This document shows, piece after piece, positions 17,236 through 25,180 of a DNA stretch of 64,000 bases. The stretch comes from Cloacibacillus porcorum (GTDB lineage: Bacteria; Synergistota; Synergistia; Synergistales; Synergistaceae): NCBI RefSeq assembly GCF_001701045.1, contig NZ_CP016757.1, forward strand, positions 1,357,501 through 1,421,500. Reading direction: 5' to 3'. The notes under the pieces were generated by a model. It worked only from the letters and a program-made list of their open reading frames with translations, was not told the origin of the DNA and searched no databases. The number at the start of each line of letters is the position of its first letter. Position 1 is the stretch's first letter. The translations under genes were made by a program, and so were the position numbers.

Positions 17236-17997
17236 CTATTGTTCAGCAAGCTCATCCAAACGGTTTTGGATAGTTGATATCTCGTCGTTGATGGCCTTTA
17301 ACTTGGCCTCTTCTTCGGCTTTGTCCTTGCGCAGTTTCTCTAAGCGCTTCAGCAGACGGTCAGTCTCGACACGGGCCGCGGTCTTTCCCTGGTAGAGCTT
17401 TTGCGGGTCGTCGTTGGAGACATCCCAGAGAAATTTCGTCGGCTGGCCCTTTGTGATCGTCGGTGCGATAGCGCTGCGAAGTTCCAGGGTAACGGTCTTT
17501 ACGCCTTCCAACAGATCTTTGCCGGTCTTTTCATCGTAGCGTGGAAAGTAGACGAGCCCCTCCTTCTTGCCCTGAAATTTGAAGTTGAGGCGTTTGTCAT
17601 AATCTACCGGCTTGTAGCTCTTGTTTTTTATTATTAATTTGACCATGATATCAAACGGCCCCATGTGCATCGTTTCAGCGTTGTTGTTGAACTCTAGCTG
17701 TATCGGTATCATCTCGTCCAGCTTCAAGGCGCTGAGGAACTTATATTTATAGTCGTCCGCCTCCTGCTGTGTCCAGAGGTTCGCCTCAGCCTCTTTCTGA
17801 ATATATGCCTCAATAAACTCCGCGGAGTAATAGGTTGCATTTATCTCCAGATTGCTGAGTTTGTCTTCGCCAGTATATTTACGTGACTTTGTCCACCGGT
17901 CGAGTACCTGTCCGAAGGTATCTGCGTTGGCAAAAGAGATTGCTATGAGACTCAAAAGCGCCGCCATAAGCAAAATCGGTACGAAATTTTTTCTCAA
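17236..17997 (-). CDS. Secreted porin-cassette partner protein, copy 3
   Basis: 253 residues with TTG start at 17997 and GGAGG 7-10 bp upstream. A signal peptide (MRKNFVPILLMAALLSLIAI, cut after FANA) is followed by the conserved core (NATYYSAEFIEAYIQKEAEA, FNNNAETMHMGPFDIM, FLWDVSNDDPQKLYQG) and a coiled coil with AINDEISTIQNRLDEL. It is nearly identical to copy 4 at 22898, including the leader region (GCTTTATAAAGC...), so cassettes 3 and 4 form a large inverted repeat. Confidence 0.75.
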   Translation of the reverse strand: MRKNFVPILLMAALLSLIAISFANADTFGQVLDRWTKSRKYTGEDKLSNLEINATYYSAEFIEAYIQKEAEANLWTQQEADDYKYKFLSALKLDEMIPIQLEFNNNAETMHMGPFDIMVKLIIKNKSYKPVDYDKRLNFKFQGKKEGLVYFPRYDEKTGKDLLEGVKTVTLELRSAIAPTITKGQPTKFLWDVSNDDPQKLYQGKTAARVETDRLLKRLEKLRKDKAEEEAKLKAINDEISTIQNRLDELAEQ

Positions 17998-18076
17998 AAG
18001 AGTTTTCCTCCAGTCTGATTTGTTTTGCTTTATAAAGCCGGATGGAATAGATTAGAAGCTAGAACATGAAGTTCTT

Positions 18077-18108
18077 AACAAAACAGAGGCCCGAAGGCCT
18101 CTGTTTTA
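18077..18108 (-). terminator. Terminator after cassette-3 porin
   Basis: AAACAGAGGCC and GGCCTCTGTTT pair across CGAA. This is the same hairpin as after the expressed porin. Confidence 0.85.
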
Positions 18109-18144
18109 GTTGTTGAATGTTTTGTTGTTCAGACAGTTTTACAA

Positions 18145-19539
18145 TTAGAAATTGATCGCTGTACGGAACTGGAATACGTGATCTTTGTCGTTCTTGAATC
18201 CAGCAAGGTTATCGCTTCCGTAGTCGACCTGATCATAGGCAAGGCGGAAAGCAATGGCCGGTGTGTACTGATACGTTACACCAGCGCCGTAACCCTTTGC
18301 ATCGTCAAGACCGTCGGTGTCAAAGTCAGCCTGCTGGTAACGGAGGTAGCTGCTCCACTTATCGTTCCACTTCTGGGTGGCATAGATAAAGAAGAGCTTT
18401 GAAGTGCCGTCGTTCCAGGGCATATTGTCAGAAATCGACGCTGCCTTAGCAGAATCAACGCCGAAGCTATAAGGATCGCGTACACCGGCGAAGGTGTTGT
18501 CCTGCTGCATGTACTCAAAGCGAATGCCGGTAAACTTCAGGAGATCCTGACCAAGGTCAAGTGTTGCTCTCCATGCCTGCGGGCTATCCTCCGTTACATT
18601 ACCTGTAGTTTGGCGATCAAGATATCCATAACGGACTACATCAGAACCAAGATCCTGGAAGTAATATGTTCCCTGGAGAGTGATTGCTGGTGTGAAGCTG
18701 TAAGAGGCATAAACACTGTAAGTGTTGATGTCAAGATCTGCATCCGACCATGCTTCATCGCCATCTTCCTGCATCCATACACCGTTAACTCCGGCAAAGA
18801 ACTTCTCGTTTGGCTGCCAGGTAAGGTCAAGAGCATAGTTCATGTAAGAATCAGTGATGTCAGCTAAAAACTCATCACCATTTTCCACAGGATTGCTGTA
18901 ATCGGTATTACGTCCTATAACTGCCTTCGCAGCAAAAGAGCCCCAATTCTTCGTGAACTGGAAACCGTCTACACGGTAGTCTCCGAAGATCGCATCGTTG
19001 TCAACATAGAGACCGTGGTCGCCTTCAAAGTCAAGGAAGAAACGTCCTACGCGGTAGCCCACACCATAGGGAAGTTCAGTGTCAACATATACCTGGCGAA
19101 GATTTAGCCAACCAGCGTCACCATGTCCAGGTCTTCCACCTGAGGATTCAGAACCAGCGCGGAACTGGGCGTAAAAGCTGGTAGTATCGCTGATCTGCTT
19201 CTGAAGGGTAAGACGAATTCGGTCTTTCTGGAAATCTGTGTCGTTATTACCTTCTGTGTAGGAGCTGTGAGCCTGATCCCCACCGGCGAAGTTGGCGTCA
19301 AACCAGAACTGTCCGGAGAGTTTCCATCCGCCGAGGTTCTCTTCAAGAACGGCAACGCGCTTGTCGATTTTGTCGACCTTCACGCCGAGGGCGTCGAGTT
19401 CGTCTTTGAATTCCATGACGAGCTTCTTGAGGAGTTCGAGGTCCTGCTTGCTGGCCTTTTCAGCGTCTACCGCTACGAGGGCGCGCGCTACTACCGAGGC
19501 CATCTCATAACGGGTCGCGGTCTGTGCACCTTTGAATGC
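18145..19539 (-). CDS. Silent 5'-truncated SLH porin, cassette 3 (inverted, next to recombinase)
   Basis: An open body of 464 residues reading leftward from the 18-bp site, without start or signal peptide; joining to the head would give 519 residues. The barrel closely matches the expressed cassette (shared GQFWFDANFAGGDQ, GVGYRVGRFFLDFEGDHGLY, NDAIFGDYRVDGFQFTK), with changes in loop-like segments. It ends FQFRTAINF. It faces away from the expression head, and the two 18-bp sites are in inverted orientation with the recombinase gene between. It is therefore the natural first partner for inversion. Confidence 0.8.
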   Translation of the reverse strand, partial: AFKGAQTATRYEMASVVARALVAVDAEKASKQDLELLKKLVMEFKDELDALGVKVDKIDKRVAVLEENLGGWKLSGQFWFDANFAGGDQAHSSYTEGNNDTDFQKDRIRLTLQKQISDTTSFYAQFRAGSESSGGRPGHGDAGWLNLRQVYVDTELPYGVGYRVGRFFLDFEGDHGLYVDNDAIFGDYRVDGFQFTKNWGSFAAKAVIGRNTDYSNPVENGDEFLADITDSYMNYALDLTWQPNEKFFAGVNGVWMQEDGDEAWSDADLDINTYSVYASYSFTPAITLQGTYYFQDLGSDVVRYGYLDRQTTGNVTEDSPQAWRATLDLGQDLLKFTGIRFEYMQQDNTFAGVRDPYSFGVDSAKAASISDNMPWNDGTSKLFFIYATQKWNDKWSSYLRYQQADFDTDGLDDAKGYGAGVTYQYTPAIAFRLAYDQVDYGSDNLAGFKNDKDHVFQFRTAINF

Positions 19540-19553
19540 ACAGCTCCGCGTGC
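19522..19553 (-). repeat. Putative crossover site, cassette 3, with extended palindrome
   Basis: The 18-bp site lies at 19522-19539. Only here does the left flank also match, giving CTGTGCA-CCTTTGAA-TGCACAG on the plus strand: seven-base perfect arms around an eight-base spacer. CGCGG and CCGCG lie further out, with one extra base on one side. Such arm-spacer-arm geometry is typical of tyrosine-recombinase core sites. Confidence 0.65.
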
Positions 19554-19610
19554 AATAATCAGTGTTGTTTCAAAGTTTTTTTAAATGTGTAACAAATGGG
19601 TAATTAGTGA

Positions 19611-20771
19611 TTAATGGCGGAGCATATTGACCGCTTCCTCCAGAGAGTTGTGAGAAAGGTGGGCGTACCTCTGCGTCATTGCGATCGAACCATGGCACAA
19701 TAGCTTTTGGATTATGTGAAGCGTAACGCCTTCGATCGCGAGCTGGCTCGCGAAATCATGTCTCAGGCAATGCCACGTAAAATTTTTTACCCCTGCCTTT
19801 TCCAACACCCTCATGAAGGGGCGCGTTATGTCATTTCGGCGTCCTCCGTCCGCCGCGGAAAAAATAAAGCCGGTATCCGCACCGGTGAACTTCTGCCAAT
19901 TCACCAGCGTCTTATAAGCGATCTTGTTGAGAGGGATGACCGCGTCCTTTCCACCCTTCATGATCTCCGCGCGGAGATTGAGGCTGCGCAGCTTAAAATC
20001 CACATCCTCCCACTTGAGCCCCAACAGCGTCCCCTTCCTGATGCCGGTGTTCAAACTTAAAATTACGGCCGGCTTCAGATAATCCGCTCCCTGCAGCTTC
20101 TCCCTTTCGTCAAGCGCCGACATCAGACGCGCGCGCTCCTCTTTCGTCAAAAAACGGGCGACCACCCTGGAATCCGTCTGCGGCAGCTTGGGAGCCTTAA
20201 AGGGGATCTCGTCGAGTAAACCATGCTTGACTCCCCAAGACGTCACAGCCTGCAGCGCCGCGATACGGCGGTTGATCGTGGCCCTTTTTATCTGGCCGAT
20301 GTTATCCATCTGCCATCGCTCGATAGCTTCCGTGGAGAGAGACGACACCGGCACGTCGAGAAACTCTTTAAAAAGCCTTAAGGCCCGCAGAGTCACCGTG
20401 CCGCTCTTCTGATGCGAATTGACCCAAGGTTCGTATTCGTCGATCAACTCGCGCAGCGTCACGCCTGTGCTGGTATGTTTCTCCGGATTCATAAGCGTAG
20501 CCGGATCTACCCCCTCCAGATACAATTTCGCCAGATACTCTTTGGCGATCTTACGCGCGGCGGCGAGATTTACAAGGGATGCGGAGATTATCTTTTTGTT
20601 CTTCAGTTTCTTCTCGGGCGGTGGCGTTCGGTAGCTTAAGTACCACGTCTTCCTGCCGGAAACCTCCACGCGAAGAAAAAGGCCGCGAACAAACGTGTCG
20701 CGCAGGTCATAGCGCTTGTCCGTGGGGAGTGCCTTGTCACAGATAGGTTGCGTGAGATAAATCAATGCCAT
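19611..20771 (-). CDS. Tyrosine recombinase (phage-type integrase with N-terminal DUF4102 arm-binding domain)
   Basis: A 386-residue site-specific recombinase. The start is ATG 20771 with GGGGG about 8 bp upstream; the longer frame to 20879 lacks a ribosome site. The N-terminal DUF4102-like arm-binding region (DLRDTFVRGLFLRVEVSGRKTW) is followed by a core-binding SAM-like domain (about 103-185) and the catalytic domain. Catalytic residues visible: Arg245 (NTGIRKGTLL), Lys272, His334 and Arg337 (HCLRHDF), His360 and Tyr369 (RYAHLS). No phage, integron attC or conjugation genes accompany it. It lies 72 bp from the cassette-3 site, transcribed in the same direction. I infer that it catalyses cassette switching; an unrelated integrase remnant is the alternative. 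Confidence 0.9.
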   Translation of the reverse strand: MALIYLTQPICDKALPTDKRYDLRDTFVRGLFLRVEVSGRKTWYLSYRTPPPEKKLKNKKIISASLVNLAAARKIAKEYLAKLYLEGVDPATLMNPEKHTSTGVTLRELIDEYEPWVNSHQKSGTVTLRALRLFKEFLDVPVSSLSTEAIERWQMDNIGQIKRATINRRIAALQAVTSWGVKHGLLDEIPFKAPKLPQTDSRVVARFLTKEERARLMSALDEREKLQGADYLKPAVILSLNTGIRKGTLLGLKWEDVDFKLRSLNLRAEIMKGGKDAVIPLNKIAYKTLVNWQKFTGADTGFIFSAADGGRRNDITRPFMRVLEKAGVKNFTWHCLRHDFASQLAIEGVTLHIIQKLLCHGSIAMTQRYAHLSHNSLEEAVNMLRH

Positions 20772-21199
20772 TTTTACAATCCCCCATTTTGTATAAAACT
20801 TGTGTAACGAGATAAGAAAATATAACAAAATTTGAATATTAAATAGCCCCATTACATCAACATGAGACCACAGACCCATACAGCTATAAAAAAATATATG
20901 TATAATGCTTACAAGCGATTAGGAAAAAATGTTCGCTGGCAATTTGCAACTTGACAATTTGGACCCCAAGTAGCTTGGAATTCTGCGACGACCCTGGACG
21001 GCAAGAAAGAGAGGTGAAAACCAACCCCCAGCCAATAAAGGAGAGCAGATTTTTAAGGCAGAGGTAAAACTTGAAAAGGTTGACGGCAAACGTAGAGCAA
21101 GGAAACATTGGAGACTTGAGTATGAATGCTGGCAACCCTTGAAGCAGAGCTTCTGCGTAATAAAAAAACTAAAAAACAACCAAGGGGGTTGTACAAGTA
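20772..21199 (+). promoter_or_regulatory. Promoter and long leader of the expressed porin (divergent from recombinase)
   Basis: No convincing gene. A perfect TATAAT at 20901-20906 lacks a good -35 box; if used, it gives a leader of nearly 290 nt. A second candidate is TTGACG at about 21080 with a poor -10 box. Small palindromes occur (CCAAGTAGCTTGG, GCAGAGCTTCTGC). The ribosome site AAGGGGG precedes the ATG at 21200. The first ~110 bp also serve as upstream region for the recombinase. Apart from 20772-20880, this is the only porin upstream region in the locus that is not the AT-rich cassette flank. Confidence 0.45.
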
Positions 21200-22750
21200 A
21201 TGAAAAAGTTTATGGCAGTACTCGCAATGGTTGCCGTAGTAGCGTTCGCCGCTCCGGCACTCGCAGCAACAAACCCGTTCATGGATGTACCCCAGGGCCA
21301 TTGGGCCTATGATGCAGTAGGTCTCCTCGCTTCCCGCGGAATCGTATCAGGATATCCTGATGGCGCATTCAAAGGTGCACAGCCCGCGACCCGTTATGAA
21401 ATGGCCTCGGTAGTAGCGCGTGCCCTCGTAGCGGTAGACGCTGAAAAGGCCAGCAAGCAGGACCTCGAACTCCTCAAGAAGCTCGTCATGGAATTCAAAG
21501 ACGAACTCGACGCCCTCGGCGTGAAGGTCGACAAAATCGACAAGCGCGTTGCCGTTCTTGAAGATCGTCTCGGCGGATGGAAACTCTCCGGACAGTTCTG
21601 GTTTGACGCCAACTTCGCCGGTGGAGATCAGGATTTCAGCTCCTACACATCAAACGGACTCGACACAGACTTTGAGAAAGACCGTTTCCGTCTGACGCTT
21701 ACAAAGCAGATCAGCGAAACGACGAGCTTCTACGCCCAGTTCCGCGCCGGTTCCGAAGCTTCGGGCGGCAAGAGCGGTTACGGTGACGTTGATGGATTCA
21801 ATATCCGTCAGGTCTATGTCGACACAGTGCTTCCCTATGGCGTTGGCTACCGTGTAGGACGTTTCTTCCTCGACTTTGAAGGCGACCATGGTCTCTATGT
21901 AGACAACGATGCGATCTTCGGCGACTATCGTGTAGACGGTTTCCAGTTCACAAAGAGCTGGGGTACGTTCTCAGCGAAGGCTGTTGTCGGTCGTAACACA
22001 TTCAGTGGCGCATACAAAGGCCCTGGTTATGTCATTGATAAGGATGGCGCTATCGATCTGAGCACTGGAAATCTCGGAGACACGAGCTATATGCACTATG
22101 CCCTCGACCTCACATGGCAGCCCAATGAGAAGTTCTTCATCGGCGCCAACGGAGTCTGGGTCAAAGAAGACGGTGATATAGCGGAGCTCGAAGATACTGA
22201 CTTCAACACCTACAGCATCTATGCCTCCTACAACTTCACACCGGCGATTGCCCTTCAGGGAACCTATTACTTCCAGGATCTTGACGAGGGTATAGCGGCT
22301 GGCTATGAAGACAGCCCGAAGGCGTGGAGAGCTACACTTGACGTCCGTCAGGAAGCCCTTAAGTTCACCGGACTTCGCTTTGAATACCAGCAGCAGGATA
22401 ATACCTTCAATGGTGTAAGAGATCCTTACAGCTTCGGCGTTGATTCAGCGAACGCGGCGTCAATCTCACAGAACATGCCTTGGAATGACGGTACTTCGAA
22501 ACTCTTCTTCATCTATGCCGACCAGAAATGGAACGACAAGTGGAGCAGCTACCTCCGTTATCAGCAGGCTGATTTCGACACCGAAGGTCTTGACGATGCG
22601 AAAGGCTATGGAGTTGGCGTAACTTATCAGTACACTCCGGCAGTTGCTTTCCGTCTCGCCTATGACCAGGTTGACTACGGCGATGGTATCGCTCAGGAAT
22701 ACAACGGCAAGGATCACGTGTTCCAGTTCCGTACAGCGATCAATTTCTAA
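21200..22750 (+). CDS. Expressed SLH-domain outer-membrane porin (cassette 4 joined to the head)
   Basis: The only complete porin here, 516 residues. Signal peptide MKKFMAVLAMVAVVAFAAPA, cut after ALA near residue 22; SLH domain about 25-75 (FMDVPQGHWAYDAVGLLAS, GYPDGAFKGAQPATRYEMAS); coiled coil about 76-122 (KASKQDLELLKKLVMEFKDE, VDKIDKRVAVLEDRLGG); then a beta-barrel ending FQFRTAINF. SLH porins of this type tether the outer membrane to peptidoglycan-linked polymer and form channels. The head is exactly 55 codons (21200-21364) before the 18-bp site, which lies in the codons for AFKGAQ of the SLH domain. Which cassette occupies this position is predicted to vary. Confidence 0.93.
   Translation: MKKFMAVLAMVAVVAFAAPALAATNPFMDVPQGHWAYDAVGLLASRGIVSGYPDGAFKGAQPATRYEMASVVARALVAVDAEKASKQDLELLKKLVMEFKDELDALGVKVDKIDKRVAVLEDRLGGWKLSGQFWFDANFAGGDQDFSSYTSNGLDTDFEKDRFRLTLTKQISETTSFYAQFRAGSEASGGKSGYGDVDGFNIRQVYVDTVLPYGVGYRVGRFFLDFEGDHGLYVDNDAIFGDYRVDGFQFTKSWGTFSAKAVVGRNTFSGAYKGPGYVIDKDGAIDLSTGNLGDTSYMHYALDLTWQPNEKFFIGANGVWVKEDGDIAELEDTDFNTYSIYASYNFTPAIALQGTYYFQDLDEGIAAGYEDSPKAWRATLDVRQEALKFTGLRFEYQQQDNTFNGVRDPYSFGVDSANAASISQNMPWNDGTSKLFFIYADQKWNDKWSSYLRYQQADFDTEGLDDAKGYGVGVTYQYTPAVAFRLAYDQVDYGDGIAQEYNGKDHVFQFRTAINF
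21365..21382 (+). repeat. Putative crossover site at the expression locus
   Basis: GCATTCAAAGGTGCACAG within the SLH coding sequence, preceded by CCTGATGGC of the head. Inverted relative to the cassette 3 and 6 sites, direct relative to those of cassettes 1, 2 and 5. Confidence 0.65.
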
Positions 22751-22787
22751 TTGTTAACTGTCTGAACAACAAAACATTCAACAACAC

Positions 22788-22816
22788 AAAACAGAGGCCT
22801 TCGGGCCTCTGTTTTG
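22788..22816 (+). terminator. Terminator after the expressed porin
   Basis: ACAGAGGCC and GGCCTCTGT pair across TTCG and are followed by TTTT. Confidence 0.88.
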
Positions 22817-22897
22817 TTAAGAACTTCATGTTCTAGTTTCTAATCTATTTCATCCGGCTTTATAAAGCAAAACAAATCAGACTGGAGGAAAACTCTT

Positions 22898-23659
22898 TTG
22901 AGAAAAAAATTAGTACCGATTTTGCTTATGGCGACGCTTTTGAGTCTAATAGCAATCTCTTTTGCCAACGCAGATACCTTTGGACAGGTACTCGACCGGT
23001 GGACAAAGTCACGTAAATATATTGGAGAAGATAAACTCAGCAATCTGGAGATAAAAGCAACCTATTACTCTGCGGAGTTTATCGAGGCATATATTCAGAA
23101 AGAGGCTGAGGCGAACCTGTGGACACAACAGGAGGCTGACGACTATAAATACAAGTTTCTCAGCGCTCTCAAGCTGGATGAAATGATCCCCATTCAGATA
23201 GAATTCAACAACAACGCAGAAACAATGTACATGGGACCATTCGATATAATGGCTAAATTAACGATAAAAAATAAAGCCTACAAACCGGTGGACTATGATA
23301 AACGGCTGAATTTTAAGTTTCAGGGCAAGAAAGAGGGGCTCGTATACTTCCCACGCTATGATGAAAAGACAGGTAAAGATCTCCTAGAAGGGGTAAAGAC
23401 CGTTACCCTGGAACTCCGCAGTGCCATCGCACCAACAATTACAAAGGGACAGCCTATAAAATTTCTCTGGGATGTATCCAACGACGACCCGCAAAAACTC
23501 TACCAGGGAAAGACCGCCGCACGTGTAGAGACTGACCGTCTGCTGAAACGTTTAGAGAAACTGCGCAAGGACAAGGCCGAAGAAGAGGCCAAGTTAAAGG
23601 CCATCAATGATGAGATATCAACTATCCAAAACCGTTTGGATGAACTTGCTAAGCAATAA
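22898..23659 (+). CDS. Secreted porin-cassette partner protein, copy 4 (downstream of expressed porin)
   Basis: 253 residues, TTG start at 22898 with GGAGG upstream. It has a signal peptide (MRKKLVPILLMATLLSLIAI, cut after FANA), the family core and a coiled coil. It differs from copy 3 at only a scatter of positions, for example LEIKATYY against LEINATYY and TMYMGPF against TMHMGPF. Position after the expressed porin and its terminator suggests weak coupled or independent expression. Function unknown; binding of the porin's periplasmic coiled coil is a guess based on the shared coiled-coil character. Confidence 0.75.
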   Translation: MRKKLVPILLMATLLSLIAISFANADTFGQVLDRWTKSRKYIGEDKLSNLEIKATYYSAEFIEAYIQKEAEANLWTQQEADDYKYKFLSALKLDEMIPIQIEFNNNAETMYMGPFDIMAKLTIKNKAYKPVDYDKRLNFKFQGKKEGLVYFPRYDEKTGKDLLEGVKTVTLELRSAIAPTITKGQPIKFLWDVSNDDPQKLYQGKTAARVETDRLLKRLEKLRKDKAEEEAKLKAINDEISTIQNRLDELAKQ

Positions 23660-23686
23660 GTCTAAGATTTTTCGTTACCGTTAAAA

Positions 23687-23736
23687 TAAAAAGGTGCAGT
23701 GAAAATAATTTGCTATTTTCGCTGCACCTTTTTATT
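23687..23736. terminator. Terminator between partner 4 and the Fic gene
   Basis: A long hairpin, AAAAGGTGCAGTGAAAATA with TATTTTCGCTGCACCTTTTT, with one mismatch. A- and T-runs on both sides suit the two convergent genes. Confidence 0.88.
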
Positions 23737-23763
23737 TATTCTGTTGCGGTTAACTCCATAACT

Positions 23764-24930
23764 TTACCTAACCCTGTATTTTACTTTATTAGCATATTTT
23801 TGCCCAAATAGCAGTCCTAGAGTCTCAAATTTTAAAACGAAGCTGCGAACAGTGGCATAGGCGGCATTCCTAAAATCTCTTTCCAACTGCTTTGTTGAGA
23901 ACTCATTGACTCCGTACACAGATAAAACAAAATTCCATAGGTCACGTTCTTTTTCTGTTATCCTGCCTTCGGATAATAGGTTTTTGTATATCTGAAGAGT
24001 ATCAGATTGCGACCTTTCCAAGCTCAGCTTATTGTAGATATTTTCAATGAAATAAGAGAGAAACGGCGTGATATCTATCATACCGCTAATATTTGCGTTC
24101 TGTTCTATGAGTGAATAAGCCTTGTAATAATCTTTACGGCTGTCATTGATATAGCTGGAAAATGGAACATACAACGCGGAGGAATATCCCTGCTGGACTA
24201 AATACCACAGATGCACCAATCTGGCTGTCCTTCCGTTACCGTCAAAGAAAGGATGCAAGTATGCTATATAAAAATGAATAACAGCAGCCTTAACAAGATC
24301 ATGTATATCATCCTTCTGATTGATAAATTCTATCAGCTCTCCCATATACTCCGGCAGCTTCGAATGATGAAGCCCCTGTTGCTCCACCTTATTTCCGACT
24401 ATGAAAACATCATCATGCCGATAGGTGTGCGTTGGCAGTAATTTGTCGTTTTCGTCGAGATATTCCCCCACCGAGGTCTGGTATAGTTTATGAAGATTTG
24501 CCTCTGTGATTTTATGGTCCAAGTCAGCGATGAATTCCAAGCCACGCTTAATACCATAGATACTGTTTTCATTTTCATTCAACGGGGCATAGCCGCCGAG
24601 GATTCTCCGGATGCTATCGCGTGATGAAGCAATATTTTCAATAGTAAGAGTTGAATGTATTTCATCTTCCATAGCCTTAACGCTAAAAGAATTTTCGTTG
24701 ATCTGGGGGGAAAGCAACAATTTGACGGAGCTCAAGTTGACTCTTGTAATGTTGTCGAGATAGACCAAAGCCTTCCCTGAAAAATCACGCAGAGGAAGAC
24801 ATTTGTACATAGTGCTCTTGAGCAAAGCAATAAACTCGGATACATCAGATACAGAATATTTATATTGCATGCGTTTAAGATCATTTATTTGTTTGTCGGA
24901 TAACATCTTCGTAAACAACAGAACATCCAT
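23764..24930 (-). CDS. Fic-domain protein (class II, self-inhibited AMPylase-like)
   Basis: 388 residues. The Fic active-site motif HPFFDGNGR is at 226-234 with the catalytic His at 226. An N-terminal inhibitory helix motif TLTIEN at 94-99 fits (S/T)xxxE(G/N), the class II arrangement in which Glu blocks productive ATP binding. A C-terminal winged-helix-like region follows (LSEGRITEKERDLWNFVLS). Fic proteins transfer AMP or related groups to Ser, Thr or Tyr hydroxyls. The gene is noticeably more A+T-rich than the housekeeping genes, suggesting transfer. It lies between the expressed cassette and cassette 5, and a deletion between those sites would remove it. A role in switching is not supported by anything seen. 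Confidence 0.9.
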   Translation of the reverse strand: MDVLLFTKMLSDKQINDLKRMQYKYSVSDVSEFIALLKSTMYKCLPLRDFSGKALVYLDNITRVNLSSVKLLLSPQINENSFSVKAMEDEIHSTLTIENIASSRDSIRRILGGYAPLNENENSIYGIKRGLEFIADLDHKITEANLHKLYQTSVGEYLDENDKLLPTHTYRHDDVFIVGNKVEQQGLHHSKLPEYMGELIEFINQKDDIHDLVKAAVIHFYIAYLHPFFDGNGRTARLVHLWYLVQQGYSSALYVPFSSYINDSRKDYYKAYSLIEQNANISGMIDITPFLSYFIENIYNKLSLERSQSDTLQIYKNLLSEGRITEKERDLWNFVLSVYGVNEFSTKQLERDFRNAAYATVRSFVLKFETLGLLFGQKYANKVKYRVR

Positions 24931-25162
24931 AAGAACACCTCTTTTATGATAGTAATTAGTATCAATATATATCAGTATAACGTAACCTGTTTATTTTACA
25001 ATGATGGAAAAGTGACGATTTGAATATTCGCTCTGTGTAATAAATCATAAAAAATATATTTTAGTAGAGATTAAAATGTATAAAATACATACAATAGATT
25101 AGCAAAAAAGAAATCTATAAGATAATTTTTTATACAATAAGAATAGTTTTAATAATCATTTA
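24931..25162. other. AT-rich spacer before cassette 5
   Basis: No gene seen. Contains the TGTGTAATAAATC motif (25034-25046) and runs of A/T up to TCATTTA at the 18-bp site. Confidence 0.5.
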
Positions 25163-25180
25163 GCATTCAAAGGTGCACAG
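25163..25180 (+). repeat. Putative crossover site, cassette 5
   Basis: GCATTCAAAGGTGCACAG, direct orientation relative to the expression site 3.8 kb upstream. Recombination would excise cassette 4 plus the Fic gene and join the head to cassette 5. Confidence 0.65.

Noticed and set aside
19611-21199. Prophage or integrative element carried with the integrase
   Set aside because: No phage, replication, conjugation or excisionase genes nearby and no adjacent tRNA target; the integrase stands alone among porin cassettes.
20919-21301. Minus-strand frames in the porin leader
   Set aside because: Overlap the signal-peptide region of the expressed porin and have no ribosome site; treated as chance frames.
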